Shown: positions 34,429 to 47,108 of the stretch, piece by piece
Layout of the letters: the number at the start of each line of letters is the position of its first letter
Position numbering within the stretch: position 1 is the stretch's first letter
Assembly (NCBI GenBank): GCA_954871525.1
Contig: OX940861.1
Span: 12,322,842 to 12,386,841 of the forward strand
DNA length: 64,000 nucleotides
Reading direction: 5' to 3'
From: Parietaria judaica
Taxonomy: Eukaryota; Streptophyta; Magnoliopsida; Rosales; Urticaceae
Notes under the pieces: model-generated
The model's input: the letters and a program-made list of their open reading frames with translations, nothing else
The model's database searches: none
Told to the model about the DNA's origin: nothing
Made by a program: the position numbers and the translations under genes

Positions 34429-36142
34429 AGTTAATTATATATAAGACAAATAGAAAAATAGAGAAACGAGGAGTTGGAGTTTGCTCCATTAGGTTTACAC
34501 AATCACAAACTCATCTTCATCCTTAAACTTTCACTCTTGCATATAAAAAAATGTATAATTTTTCGCCATCTCTCGTGGTTGCCTAGGTCGATGACGGGAG
34601 ATTAGGGCTCTCGAAAATCCGAGGTCCTAGACGAGTGCCTTGTCACCTGATCTTAGCCAGGAGTTCATTAAGATGTAACTAAATTCCACTTCGCCAAGAG
34701 TTTTCGCGAAGCCGTGACCAATCTTGTACCAAATTTTGTACGGTATGATTGTGCAAGTAACCCTGTAAATAACAGAGTCAAATCATACTCCCATATGTTT
34801 TGCTTGACAAAATTTTGATTATTTTTAGATTAACTTTATATACACAAGTGATATTCAATATTTCTCATATTTTTTACATTTAAAATTTCTAAGACACAAA
34901 GCAATAATGGACGATAGTTTGTCCCAATTATGTATCATATGTTTGAATGTTGTTAGTTTATGATAGTTATTTATACATCATTGAACTTAAATTATAAATA
35001 TGCCCACTCCTTCAAATTACATGTATTTTTAAACAATATCTCTTTCACCAATCAATCACAATAAATAATTAAAATAGAAACCATCTTAAATTTAAATTCC
35101 GTCTCATCACCTAGTATTCAACTTGACGTGATACTTGGAATGTAATTTTCGCAGTCTTCTTCACGATTTCTCATATACACTCATTTCGCGTTGTCTTAAT
35201 TATTAATTAATTAATTTCAAATAAGCCACTTTCGTTCAACTATATAACTTATGATGAAATAATGACCCTTAAAAAAATAAAACTAGAGAATAAATACAAT
35301 ACGAGAGAACAAAAAACTGAAAATTAGGAGGCTCAACTAGAGTATACGTGCATATCCACCGACAATAAGTCCACTTAGTTACAAAACAAATTCTATTATA
35401 ATGATCGACTATTTTTTATATCATGTCACACGCTTCCACGTAAATACAACATACAATTGTTCATCATATATATAAATATCAACAAGGGCCCCTCGTTTTA
35501 TATTTGTGTTCTTTACACCCTCTCATTATTTAGGTTTAATTAACAAAATACTTATTTTGTGCAAACACAATGAGTATTTTTTTAAAAAGTTTTAACACAA
35601 AATGAGTATTTCATATAATTTCCTTATTTATAAAATGATTATATTACATTTTAACATTATATTTTCAGTCTTTATGTAACTTTTTACCTTATATATGAAG
35701 GAGTATACTTTTTCTTTAATTTATAAAGAAGTTCATGAAATAAAATTATAACATATAACTTACTAAAATGTGCGGTTTTTTTTTTGTCAAATTATAGCTT
35801 CTAAACTTTTAATTATTGTCGTTATACAACTTTCAATTTATTTTTTCTTATAAAGCCATGAGTTTCTAGTTTTGTCTCTTTGATTCATTTGAACTAAGTG
35901 CCTCGCACTACAATACAAACTACAAAGGGTTCACAACAAAATTGATGACAAAATTAAGAATCAAGAAAAAACGAGGTGTGATATAATTATTTTAATTAAT
36001 GAAAACAAGGGGCATAAATGACAAAAATAAAAAATTATGAGTGCCCATAAATATTTGTCATGAATAATAATAATAATAATGGTCAACGTCATGCTTTCAT
36101 ATCACCTATTAAAATAATTTATTGTATAGTATTAATAGCTTT
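34429..36142. other. AT-rich intergenic DNA
   Basis: No gene recognised. Bases 34540-34760 are less AT-rich and may be a transposon remnant, but no domain is readable. The rest is simple AT-rich sequence. Confidence 0.5.
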
Positions 36143-36612
36143 GGGTTAATGACGGCAAAAATACCCAAAGTTTGGTCAAAGAACCCCTCGTGTACTCAAA
36201 GTTTAAAAATGGTGGTAAAAATACCCAAAGTCGCATTTGGGGAGTTGACCACTCCATTCTCGTAATGCCGTTAACTTACCTGTTAACTTTGGCCACACAG
36301 ATAAACGTGAGTTGCTAACATAACTATTTCTGCCACGTGAACGAGCCCACATCAGCCTCGTTTTACGACAAAACAACGAATTAAACCCCTAGCTAATACT
36401 ATTTAATACAACGAATTGAACCCCTAATGATTACACTTAACAAAACAGATTTGTCTACGTGGCCAGAGTTAACAGGTAAGTTAACAACATTGCGAGAATG
36501 GAGTGGTCAACTCTCCAAATGTGACTTTGGGTATTTTTGCCACCACTTTTAAACTTTGGGTACACGAGGGGTTCTTTGACCAAACTTTGAGTATTTTCGC
36601 CATCATTAACCC
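36143..36612. mobile_element. Mutator-type MITE, copy 1 (9-bp TSD AATAGCTTT)
   Basis: 470 bp bounded by AATAGCTTT on both sides (36134-36142, 36613-36621). Long terminal inverted repeats begin GGGTTAATGACGGCAAAA and extend through the CAAAGAACCCCTCGTGTAC and GAGAATGGAGTGGTCAACT words, roughly 140 bp per arm. There is no coding capacity. The second copy is at 44927-45385. Confidence 0.9.
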
Positions 36613-36903
36613 AATAGCTTTTGGGTTGGCTTTCATTTTCAAATTCGATGTCATTATTCATGATTAATTATGTAATGTGTTTGTCAATTCATTAAAGAAT
36701 GAAGCAAATTATAGATCACAAAAAAAAACTTTATAATAAAAATAAATAAATAAATGAATTAAATTGATTACTCATCGGAAAACGCAACAGACTTCCTTCT
36801 CTCATACACGCCATAACTTCAAACTTTCCCTCCTTTTTCTTCTCTGCAATTAATCCAATTCTCTCTCTCTCTCATTCATCTTCTTCGCATTTAAGGAATT
36901 CAC

Positions 36904-38970
36904 ATGAAGAGCAGGGGAAATCGCAGCAATGGAGGCTTTAAAACCCTAGCCCTGGCCTCGTCGAGCCCTCGCGTCAGGATCGCGGACATTCTCGCCGGCG
37001 AAGAGGAAGGCTTCGCCAGGTCGCTGGGAGGATTCGCCATGGACGGCGGCGACGGGCCGACCAGCCTCCAGTGCTCGTCGCCGCGGCGGATCATCGGCCG
37101 GTGCTTGGCGGCGCTGAGAACGAGAAGGAGAGCTCCGTTTTGGAGCGGGAAGGTGGAGGACGAGGGAGGGAGGGAATCTTCAGCCGTGAGTGATCCGAAC
37201 GGCGTTGAGTCGCCGGTACCGGCTCCGGCGAGCGAGGATTTAGGTAAGAGTTACCTGAAAATCATGAAATTCGTAACGTCTTTGATTGATTGATTATAGT
37301 ATAAGTTTATCGCTGCAATCAAATTCACTGACCGTGATCGATTGCGGATTCAAATTTATACATGTGTAAGTGCAAGTCAACATGTTTGAAAGCCACAATT
37401 GAAATTGAAAAGACAATCATGCATGTGGAATTTTTGCGTTCAATCAATGATATATGATATATCTCTTGAAGAAACACTCACCTATATGAAATGGGGATTC
37501 TGATGTAAATGATTATGTATTTGGTTCGTAACTTTGTAAGTATAAGCTTTTGGCTGCCATCGAATTCCCTCACCGTGAGCGATTTTGGACTTAAATCTAC
37601 TTACTGCAATGGCGATTGAAATGAGTGATTCTGAATTATATGCATATGAGGTTTTCGGGTTCAAATATTGATAGTTCTTGCATATAAGCAGGACGGTGTC
37701 GGACCGATGCTTCCTTCAACTTGGGTCTTGCTTGCGGTCTGGTGTTTCTCATGGGTGCTAGTAAGAATGAGATGAGCAAGATGGTCGAAGTGAGGACGCA
37801 GATGGAGACTCTCCTTCGAAATTTTAGAGAAGAATTCCAAAACAATAATGTTTCTTCGAAGCCGATCGACCCTTTTGCCGATGCCACTCTCCATAATTCC
37901 CATGTAATGGATTCCCCATGCACCACGTCTTACGTTGTACCGGAGTCGGAGACCATTTTGGAACACGACGATGCTTCTTCTCACTGTTACCCAGATGAAC
38001 AAGAACAACATTTTACATCGGGAATGCATGACCTTGAGGCAGAGCTCGAGGCTGAACTCGAACTTCTGGAGATAAACTTGGACACCGGACATTCTTCGAA
38101 ATGTCCACAGCAACAAACTTCACTGGTAATAGCCAGACATAATATCTTGAGTAAATTTACACATTTTTTTCTTCTTCTTCCAAATAGACAAGCTACTCAT
38201 GTAATATTTGAACAAGAAATTTGAAGGATCTGTTCATACATAATTACATTTATTTGCTATTATTTTCTGACCGCTCTCTCTAGTTTACGATATATCTGAT
38301 AATACTGTGTGTGTTTTGTGGTATACTTAGGATTTAGTTGTAATATCCTGTATATATCTCAACTAGTTTTAATTTGTATTTTTTTTTTACAAATTCTTGC
38401 GCTCTTGGCGGTCTCGTTCTTACAATTTTTACGTCCTTTTGATTGTCGACTATAGTTTCCTGCTTTCTCCCTGAAAAAAATACCCTGGCTTTGCATGTGA
38501 AACGGTAGCTAATCAGTCTTGACAATTTTATACTAGCAGAGTTTTCCACTCTGCGAATCAGCCATTACAAATCTGAATTCATAGTAGTTTAAATACAGTA
38601 TCGGAAATCGATTTTTCTTCATAGATGAATCTCTGAGTGGCAGGTTATCATGGACACTTCTTCTTCAGAAAGCCTGAGCCCGAGTTACAGAGAGATAACA
38701 ATCAACCCTTACGATATGCACACCGAACTGCAAACGGAAGTTTCACCGATCGAATTGGAGAGGAAGTTGCACGAGCTCCTCGAAGCAAGACAGCAAGAGA
38801 GAATACTTGAGCTGGAAGAAGAACTGGAAGTCACGAAACGCAAGCTTCGCGAAAAAGAAATAGAAGTTCCGTGGTGGAAAGACACGGCGAGGATCATATC
38901 GCACCACGTTCCAGATCACTCGCCCGTCGTCTCGGAGCAGAACCCAAAAACTCTCCGTCTCTTGAGCTAG
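36904..38970 (+). CDS. POLAR: POLAR-like cell polarity protein
   Basis: Relative of Arabidopsis POLAR (polar localization during asymmetric division and redistribution) and POLAR-like proteins, which mark the cell cortex of stomatal-lineage cells and scaffold GSK3-type kinases. Exons 36904-37243, 37692-38125 and 38644-38970 give 366 residues. Exon 1 is basic and low-complexity. Exon 2 begins SFNLGLACGLVFLMGASKNEM, the hydrophobic conserved segment, followed by KMVEVRTQMETLL. Exon 3 holds the family signature IELERKLHELLEARQQERI with a Glu/Lys coiled coil and ends in VPWWKDTARIIS. Frame is kept at both GT-AG introns. Assignment within the POLAR family rests on remembered signatures. Function in this species is inferred. 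Confidence 0.8.
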
Positions 38971-39677
38971 GTGAGGTACTGCTCTTGCTTTTGTATCAAC
39001 TGTAATTAGGCTCTTCTGATGCTTTATCGTTTGTTGTTCACCTCTTTGTCGTGTTAGTTACTTAGCCAAAATTGTGTGTAGTTCATGGGACTCTGGTTTT
39101 ACTCTTTTCACATCTATACGCAATACGTATGTTTTCTCTGTTGATATTATTTCATTTTTGTTGTGTAGTCAATGCGAAAAGACCAATAAAATAGTGGGTT
39201 TGAAATTGAATCACTAATATTCAGTTATTTTTTGCATGAAATGTCTGTTGTGACAAAAGCTGAGAGTCAATGGTAATTTCTAAAAGTGCACTCATTTTGT
39301 CTCAATACTAAATATAATATAGATGTTTTCCATTTTTTTTTTATACGGATACTGATAATAATGTTACTTTTTGAAATTATGGAAATTATTACATAAAATT
39401 TTATTTTGAGAGGGAAAGTGCACCAACTACTAAGTTCAAGGACATTATTGCCAAAGATTCTATAAATGGGCTGTGGGGTCATTTGTAATGGTATTACAAT
39501 ATTTGGGCTGTAGTAACCATTGGGTTTTAATAGAAACAAGCAGTTGGTGGAGAATCATGAAATGTGCCCCATTATTGATATATGTATATATAGATACAAT
39601 TGTATATATATACAGTAATGTCATTAAATTTTATTTTCATTTGGAAATAAAGGACTATCTTTATGGAGATGGAATAT
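38971..39677. other. Intergenic between POLAR-like gene and CRM element
   Basis: Includes the POLAR-like 3' UTR and AT-rich DNA with a TATATA run near 39580-39615. No gene recognised. Confidence 0.5.
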
Positions 39678-39983
39678 TGATGTAGAGCTAAACTAGGGGA
39701 GAATAAGAACACGTCTCTGCGAGTGAAGAACTCGACTTTTGTCACGCAGGAAGCTCGAATTTTATTAATTAATGGCTGCTGAAAAACCAAACGAAACAGA
39801 GCCCTATAATATGCTAAGCTAATCCCAAGAAAATAGGAAACTTAATAATAATAAAAAAAACAACTAAATAATAAATACTAAATAAACTTAAAACATAAAA
39901 TTAAAACACTCGAGCTCCTCGTTCAAGCCTTCTTTCTTCGGTCCCGAGCTTCCAAGAAGGCAATCCCGATTGCATCGGCATCA
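39678..39983 (-). repeat. 3' LTR of the CRM element
   Basis: TGATGTAGAGC to GCATCGGCATCA as written on the plus strand. It differs from 44217-44515 by small indels near 39815, 39845 and 39895 and scattered substitutions. The end of the pol frame (stop at 39923) lies inside it. Confidence 0.92.
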
Positions 39984-42900
39984 TTCTCCCCCGAGTCGAA
40001 AGAATTCGTCCCCGAATTCGGTGGTGTATCCTCGTCGGAGTTGTCCCCAGTGTAAGCCCGAAGGTGTTTCACGTTGAAAACGTCGTGAGTACGGATGTGG
40101 CTTGGTAGGCGAAGGCGGTATGCTTTTGGATTGATCTTGTCGATGATCTCGACGGGACCGATGGTCTTTGGCTTTAGCTTGTTATACTCATGAGCGGGTA
40201 CACGTTCTTTAGTCAACACGGCCCAAACGAAATCACCGACATTGAACTCGACGTGGCGTCGCTTTTTATCTGCGTCACGCTTGTAAATAGCATTTGTCGC
40301 TTCAAGGTTAGTCGTTGTTTGTTTGTGCGTTGCTTGGAGTTGTTCCACGAAGGTAGCCGCGTCGGTATGTACGGGTTCGGATGAGGGGACCGTGGCGAGG
40401 TCAAGCAGGCAGCGCAGGATCACACCATAGACCATATGGAAAGGGCTAAAACACGTGCTCCGATTTATTGCATGGTTGTGAGCGAATTCGGCTTGCTAAG
40501 TTTGAGACCCCATCCTTTAATTGATTCACCTACAAGACAGCGTAATAAATCTCCAAGAGAACGATTAACTACCTCTGTTTGTCCATCGGTTTGTGGGTGA
40601 TAACCGCTATTAAAGTCAAAGCGAGTATCCACGAGGCGCCACAAGCTACGCCAAAAATGGCTAAGAAAACGTGTGTCGCGATCCGAGACAATAGATGTCG
40701 GGAGTCCATGTAAACGATAAACTTCACGAAAGAATAAAAAGGCCACATGACTCGCATCGGAAGTTTTCTTGCACGGAATAAAGTGCGCCATTTTTTAGAA
40801 CCGATCGACGACGAAGATGGATTCGTATTGGCGTTGCGTGCGTGGAAGTCCAAGGACGAAATCCATGCTCACATCGGACCAAGGGCGGGTCGGGATTGGG
40901 AGAGGCATGTAAAACCCGGCATTGGACGCTTTCCCTTTTGTGAGGTGGCAAACACGACAACGGTCTACGAAGCGGAAGACAAACTTGCTTATGGACGGCC
41001 AAAAATAAGATGTGGTAACGAGGCGAGGGTGCGGTCACGCCTGACATGGCCTTCGTTATGAAGGTCTCGAACGATCATGAGGCGAAGACTTCCTTCAGGA
41101 ATACACAACTTGCTGTCACGGTATAAGAATCCGTCTCTCCAAGAGAATGCCGAAGCAAGGAGATTAGCCGAAGTTGTTGTGAAGCGGTCGAAGAATGGGT
41201 TGGCGGCGTAGAGCGCGGGCAGCTCGTCAAAGCCCGGGACGGAAACCCGAAGTCGTTATAGCAACAAGTGACGGCGGCTGAGAGCATTGGCAACGTGATT
41301 TAGAACCCCTGCTTTTGTATTTGATCGTGAACGTAAATTGTTGGAGGAAGTCAATCCACGAAGCATGGCGTGCGGAGACTTTGTCTTGGGTGCCGAGGTG
41401 TTTGAGCGCATTGTGATCCATGAAAAGGACAAACTCTCGGTGAAATAAATAATGGCGCCAATAGTGAACCGCACGAACTATAGCGTAAAATTCAACGTCA
41501 TAAGTGTGATAGCGGGACTTAGGACCGGAGAGTTTTTCGCTAAAGTAAGCAACAGGGCGACACCCTTGGCTCAAAACAGCCCCTATACAGACCTTAAAGG
41601 CGTCGCAATGGAGAAGAAAAGGTTGCTCGAAGTCCGGGAGAACAAGGATCGGTGCGGATGTGAGCTTTGTCTTGATAAATTAGAAGCATCCGGGCTCCAA
41701 TGAAATCTCCCCGTATTAATGCACTAGGTTATTGGAGCCATAATGGAACTAAAGTGAGGAATGAAGCGTCGATAAAACGAAGCCAAACCGTGAAAGCTAC
41801 GCACCTCGGTAACCGTTGTGGGCGTCGGCCAAGAGGATACGGCGTGGACTTTTCCCGGGTCGACGGAGAGGCCATCAACGGAGACAACGTAGCCCAAGAA
41901 CTCAACGAAATTGGTCACAAAGGAGCACTTTTGGTGGGCGGCGTAAAAGGCGTGTACACGGAACACGAACAAAACGGCGCGGAGGTGACGAAGGTGTTCC
42001 TCGGGAGTGGAGCTATAAACCAAGACGTCGTCGAAATAAACGACGACGAATTTACCAATAAACGGGCGAAGAGCTTGATTCATAACTCGCATAAATGTGC
42101 CCGCGGCATTGGAAAGACCAAACGGCATGACGAGCCATTCATAAAGGCCTTCCCGAGTTTTGAATGCCGTTTTCCACTCATCACCGGGACGGATTCAGAT
42201 TTGATGATACCCACTTTTCAAGTCGAACTTGCTAAACACGCGAGCGCTGCTCTTGATTAAGGAGGTCGTCGAGTCGTGGGATTGGAAACCGGTAACGGAC
42301 GGTTATCTTATTAATTGCATGGCTATCCACGCATATACGCCACGTGCCATCTTTCTTTGGCGTAAGAAGGGCGGGAACGACACATAGGCTTAAACTCTCA
42401 CGAATATGGCCTTTCGCGAGAAGGTCCTCGACTTGACGACGTAGTTCCTCGTGTTCCATCGGTGACATGCGATAATGGGCTCGGTTCGGTAGTTGAGCGT
42501 TAGGCACCAAGTCAATTTGGTGTTGTATATCACGGAGCGGTGGAAGCGAGGACGGTGGCGTGAAGGGAAAAACATCCGAGAACTCGTCGAGGAGAGGGGC
42601 AACCGCGGGGTGGGTTATGCAGGAGTCAGTGACGGGTTTACCAATAAGGGCAAACACAACACTTGATTTGGCGGCAGTGCGTTCGAACTCGGCACGGGTG
42701 AGTAAGCTCGGTGAGGAACGGCGAAAGGATATCGTGGCCGGGTTTGTGGGTAAGAGCACAATCTTTTTTCCGCCAAAAAGAAAGCTATACGTATTGTTGC
42801 GCCATCGTGTGTAGTCTTTCGATCGTATTTCCAAGGACGACCTTAAAGCAAGTGACATGCATCCACAATCACCACGTCACAAAAACATCATCACAATAAG

Positions 42901-44186
42901 ACGAGCCAATGGAAAAATTTACCCGGATACGGTGAGAAACGGAAACTTCATTGCCGGCTTCGAGCCAAGCAAGTTTGTACGGCTTCGGGTGTGGCTCCGA
43001 CGTAAGACCGATTTTCTTAACTGCTTCCTCGGCGATGACATTCTCACAACTTCCCGAGTCAATAACAAAATGACACACTTTACTGCCAATGGTGCACGTG
43101 GAAAGAAAAATATTCGATCGGAGCCAACGATCGTCGCGGTTTGCCGGGGTAAGAAAATTACGTCGGACGACGAGGGCATGACCCACGTCACCCGCAAACT
43201 CCACGGTGTCGTCAACCCCCATCAGGTTCTTCATAAAAAATCGGATCGTCTACGAGCGCCGAGTCTGTGTCGTCCATGAAAAGCCCGGCACGAGGAGGGT
43301 TCGGGCAGTTTTGTCGACGATGGCCGATCTCGCCACAACCGAAGCAGCGAAACGGGGTTCCTTGGGCGCGTGGGGGTGATACTGCAGCGGGCTGGACCGT
43401 GGCAGGGTGAGGGGATGGAGTTGCATTATTCGTGGGCGTGGTAGTCGGATAGCGGCGGCGAGGATCACTTCATGTTTGTTGTGTTTCGATTGCTATAGTA
43501 CGTTGTTGTGCTTCGAAGACGAAAACGGGATCAAATAAATTTATCACGGCTTGAATAGAAACTCGTGATCCCCCGATATAGCGTGATGTTAATTGCGCTT
43601 CCGATTCCGCTAGATCATTACGAAGAACAAACATACGAAAAGCTGTAGTATAATCGGAAACGGATTTAGTACCTTGACGTAAATTTTGAAGGGCATGGTA
43701 AAGTGTGCGCTCATAATTAAATGGCAAGAATTCCGCGCGCATGTGTTTCTTCATCTTCACCCACGTTTGATTTTTGGTTTACCGGTTCGAGCGCGTTGTG
43801 CTTTGGTTTGGGCCCACTATGCCGCGGCACGACCGCGAAAACGGGTGGTGACGAAGGATGCTCGCCGATCTTCCGGGACTTCTTTGAACTCGAGTATCTC
43901 TTCGATCGCTACAAGCCAATCAAGAAACTCGTCGGCTTGAATACCTCCATGAAACTTCGGGATTTCAACCTTGAATGACGCCTCCCATCGGACCGCTTCC
44001 GGAATCGCCGCACGTCCACGAAATTGGTGAGCAAAAGGGTTGGCTTGATCATCTTCGGTTTCGGATTCGTCCACGAAGTTGTTGTTCCGTCAACAACTCC
44101 ACCTGTGCGCGTAACCCGTCGACCTCTTCTTGCTTCGCCGTAGTCTCTACGAAATTGTCTTGAATGGCTCGCTTCTTCGGTGCCAT
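39923..44186 (-). pseudogene. gag-pol of the CRM element, broken by frameshifts
   Basis: Gag opens at 44186 (MAPKKRAIQDNF), shifts frame near 44080, and continues as ETEDDQANPFAHQFRGRAAI. A CCHC zinc knuckle CFGCGEIGHRRQNC lies near 43340. The protease motif is HFVIDSGSCENV near 43060. RT begins near 42480 (YRMSPMEHEELRRQVEDLL) and has [12 protein letters not shown] near 42030. RNase H covers 41575-41270 and integrase about 40900-40450 ([31 protein letters not shown]). The C-terminal tail ends in the 3' LTR. Several frame changes separate these blocks, so the copy is inactive for protein. Confidence 0.88.
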
Positions 44187-44200
44187 CGCACAGAAACGAG

Positions 44201-44215
44201 TGGCTCTAATACCAA
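44201..44215 (-). other. Primer-binding site of the CRM element
   Basis: TTGGTATTAGAGCCA on the minus strand, one base from the LTR. It matches the initiator-Met tRNA 3' end complement with one change. Confidence 0.85.
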
Positions 44216-44216
44216 C

Positions 44217-44515
44217 TGATGTAAAGCTAAACTATGGGAGAATAAGAACACGTCTCTGCGAGTGAAGAACTCGGCTTTTGTCAAGCAGGAAGCTCGAATT
44301 TTATTAATCAATGGCTGCTGAAAAACCAAACGAAACAGAGCCCTATAATATGCTAGTGTTTCAACTAATCCCAAGAAAATAGGAAACTTAATAAAATAAA
44401 GGAAACAGCTAAATAATAAATACTAAATAAACTTAAAACACTCGAGTTCCTCGTTCAAGCCTTCTTTTTTCGGTCCCGAGCTTCCAAGAAGGCAATCCGG
44501 ATGGTGTCGGCATCA
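44217..44515 (-). repeat. 5' LTR of the CRM element
   Basis: 299 bp, TGATGTAAAGC to GGTGTCGGCATCA as written on the plus strand. Partner of 39678-39983. Confidence 0.92.
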
Positions 44516-44926
44516 AATATTCTTTTACATTAAAAAGGTAGGTTAGATGAGAAAATAAAGGCTCAAGCATAATGTACTCAAGGTAGATATTTAATGTTTC
44601 ATTCTAAATGAATAATAAATATATTTAAATAAATATTATATATAGCATAAACATAAAGTATAAAAATCAGTAAAATCATTGTTTTTTTGAAAGTACCTTA
44701 AAAGCCGTCCACGTGAATACAATGGAGTCATCCACGTATCACTTAAAGTTTTACGGTTGAGATTGACTGTTTAATTTAAGCATCAACGGATATCTAATTT
44801 GATAGGCTTCGAATATTTTTGCCGTGATTTTTTTAAATATATAAGCAGAAATTGCAAAAATTATTTAACTTTAGTTACTTCTGCCGCAAATTTTCTAAAT
44901 ATTATTAGAACTTATTAAATTAATAA
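44516..44926. other. AT-rich intergenic between CRM element and MITE
   Basis: No gene or repeat recognised apart from the target-site duplications at either end. Confidence 0.5.
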
Positions 44927-45385
44927 GGGTTAATGACGGCAAAAATACCTAAAGTTTGGTCAAAGAACCTCTTGTGTACCTAAAGTTTAAAAGTGGTGGC
45001 AAAAGTACCCAAAATCGCATTTGGGGCGTTGACCACTCCATTCTAGTAGCGCAGTTAATTTACATGTTAACACTGGCCACATGGACAAACGTGGGTTGCT
45101 GACATAGCAAGTTATTGCCACGTGGATGAGCCGACATCAGCCTCGTTTACAATAAAACAACGAATTAAACCCTTAATTGGGCTCGTCCACGTGGCAAAAA
45201 ATTGTTATGTCAGTAACCCACATTTGTCCACGTGTCCAGAGTTGACGGGTAAGTTAACTGCATTACGAGAATGGAGTGGTCAACTCCCCAAATGCGACTT
45301 TGGGTACTTTTGCCACCACTTTTAAACTTTAGGTACACGAGGAGTTCTTTGACCAAACACTGGGTATTTTTGCCGTCATTAACCC
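44927..45385. mobile_element. Mutator-type MITE, copy 2 (9-bp TSD AATTAATAA), in the eIF5A upstream region
   Basis: 459 bp bounded by AATTAATAA (44918-44926, 45386-45394). It has the same GGGTTAATGACGGCAAAA terminal inverted repeats and internal words as the copy at 36143-36612. It ends about 195 bp before the eIF5A TATA box. Confidence 0.9.
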
Positions 45386-45551
45386 AATTAATAAATAAAT
45401 TAGATCAAACACAAAAAGAGAAGGCAAATAAACCAAAATTGAGAAGATCTGATCCGTGGAAATTTGGCGCACGCGAGCAATGATTGAGATCTGACGGCTA
45501 AGATGACGCGAGGAGCACGATAAGGTCGATGCAAACTAAGCCAGATAACAA

Positions 45552-45590
45552 AAACCCTACTAATCGGGTAAAGCTGCTTACTATATATAA
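45552..45590 (+). promoter_or_regulatory. eIF5A core promoter: telo-box and TATA box
   Basis: AAACCCTAC at 45552-45560 contains the telo-box AAACCCTA, common in plant translation-machinery promoters. TATATATAA at 45582-45590 is a good TATA box about 100 bp before the ATG, leaving a leader of about 70 bases. Confidence 0.65.
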
Positions 45591-45688
45591 GCCCTAGAAA
45601 ATCAGAGTCACTACTCACTCGTCACTGTCGTGTCGCTTCCAAACCATTTCGCAGAGCAAACTCGGAAACGCATCAGAAAGCAGCGACA

Positions 45689-47108
45689 ATGTCGGACGAA
45701 GAGCACCACTTCGAATCCAAGGCCGATGCCGGAGCCTCCAAGACCTACCCGCAGCAGGCTGGTACCATTCGCAAGGGCGGCCACGTCGTCATCAAGAACC
45801 GCCCCTGCAAGGTCTGTCAATCTCCTTCCCTCGTTAATGGATTCTCCTCGATTTTGTTGCTTATTTGGATCTGGAGATCGTTTTCTGTGAGATTTTGATT
45901 GAATATTGGTTTGGAGCTGTTTTGAATTGCATTCTGTGTCGATTATGTTCCAGATTTTGTGTTGTTCGAAGTTCAGAATTTTTTTGGGGGGTTTTAATTG
46001 GATTGTTAAGAGAAAACAGTTTATATTGTTTAATTTTCTATTGATTTACTTGTTTTTATCTCAAGCGTGAACAATCTATAATGGAGCGTTCATTGCGATT
46101 TTGTAAAATTATTGATTTTTTTTTTTGGATTGAGGCGCGTATGTACGTTACATTGGAATTGGTTGATTCCTAATTGATTGTATTGTATAACAATTGACAA
46201 GCTTACAAGATTTAAGAGTTTCTTGTTGGATTTAGTTCTGATTGGTAATTGTTGAAACAGGTTGTTGAGGTTTCAACCTCCAAGACCGGCAAGCACGGAC
46301 ACGCTAAGTGTCACTATGTTGCCATTGACATTTTCACCGGCAAGAAACTTGAGGACATTGTTCCGTCTTCTCACAATTGTGATGTGAGGATCTTTCAACA
46401 CACTATCAAAGCCATTTTTGTGTCGTTAATGAAACGACTTTGTCATATTTTGAAGTACTGACACGTTTTTTTTTGTAGGTGCCGCATGTTAACCGTACCG
46501 ATTACCAGCTTATTGACATTGCTGAGGATGGCTTTGTGAGTGAATTTTTTTCTCCGGAAATGTTGAATCTGTGTGTACACTTTGAACGATTTCCTTTTAA
46601 GCCATCCTTTCCTTATCTTGCAGCGTTGCTCGTATTTAGGCCCTTGCGCGTTAACTTCCTTTATCTAATTATTTTGTATTTAAGTTGGTATATTTAGTTT
46701 TTGAGTCAAGTCCGGAGAACATAGCTGTGTCGCGTCAGTCTATGTAAATGCTTAATCCAACACTAGGGTTTCTAATGTAAAAATCAAAGATTGATATTTC
46801 CAAAGTCGAGCTGTACTGATTCTATAAATCGTGCAGATTAGTCTTTTGACTGAGAACGGTAACATGAAGGATGATCTGAGACTCCCGACCGATAATGATC
46901 TTCTCACCCAGGTGGACAATGAGAGATTATTCTGTGAATATTATAGAATTATTGAATAGTATTTTATATCTCGAAACTGTATCCTGTGATTTGTTATATG
47001 CAGATTAAGGATGGGTTCAAAGACGGTAAGGACCTTGTTGTGTCGGTTATGTCTGCCATGGGAGAAGAGCAGATCTGTGCAGTGAAGGACATCGGTGGCA
47101 AGAATTAA
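45689..47108 (+). CDS. eIF5A: Translation factor eIF5A
   Basis: Cytosolic elongation/termination factor that relieves ribosome stalling at poly-proline motifs. Exons 45689-45811, 46261-46383, 46479-46535, 46837-46911 and 47004-47108 give 160 residues, the normal plant length. The hypusination loop [12 protein letters not shown] places the modified lysine at Lys52. The OB-fold C-terminal domain follows ([17 protein letters not shown], then [17 protein letters not shown]), and the end is AVKDIGGKN. The first intron falls right before the hypusine loop. All junctions are GT-AG and in frame. The gene looks intact. Confidence 0.98.

Larger units (their letters stand above)
39678..44515 (-). mobile_element. 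CRM-lineage (centromeric-type) Ty3/gypsy retrotransposon
   Basis: 4,838 bp, minus orientation, flanked by AATAT (39673-39677 and 44516-44520). The LTRs are short: 39678-39983 (306 bp) and 44217-44515 (299 bp). They begin TGATG, as CRM LTRs do. Integrase, RT and RNase H motifs read like CRM proteins ([40 protein letters not shown]). The pol frame continues into the 3' LTR, another CRM trait. A tRNA-iMet primer site lies beside the 5' LTR. Confidence 0.88.

Noticed and set aside
41700..42260. 186-codon plus-strand ORF
   Set aside because: Antisense of the CRM reverse transcriptase, whose YFDD motif lies on the minus strand.
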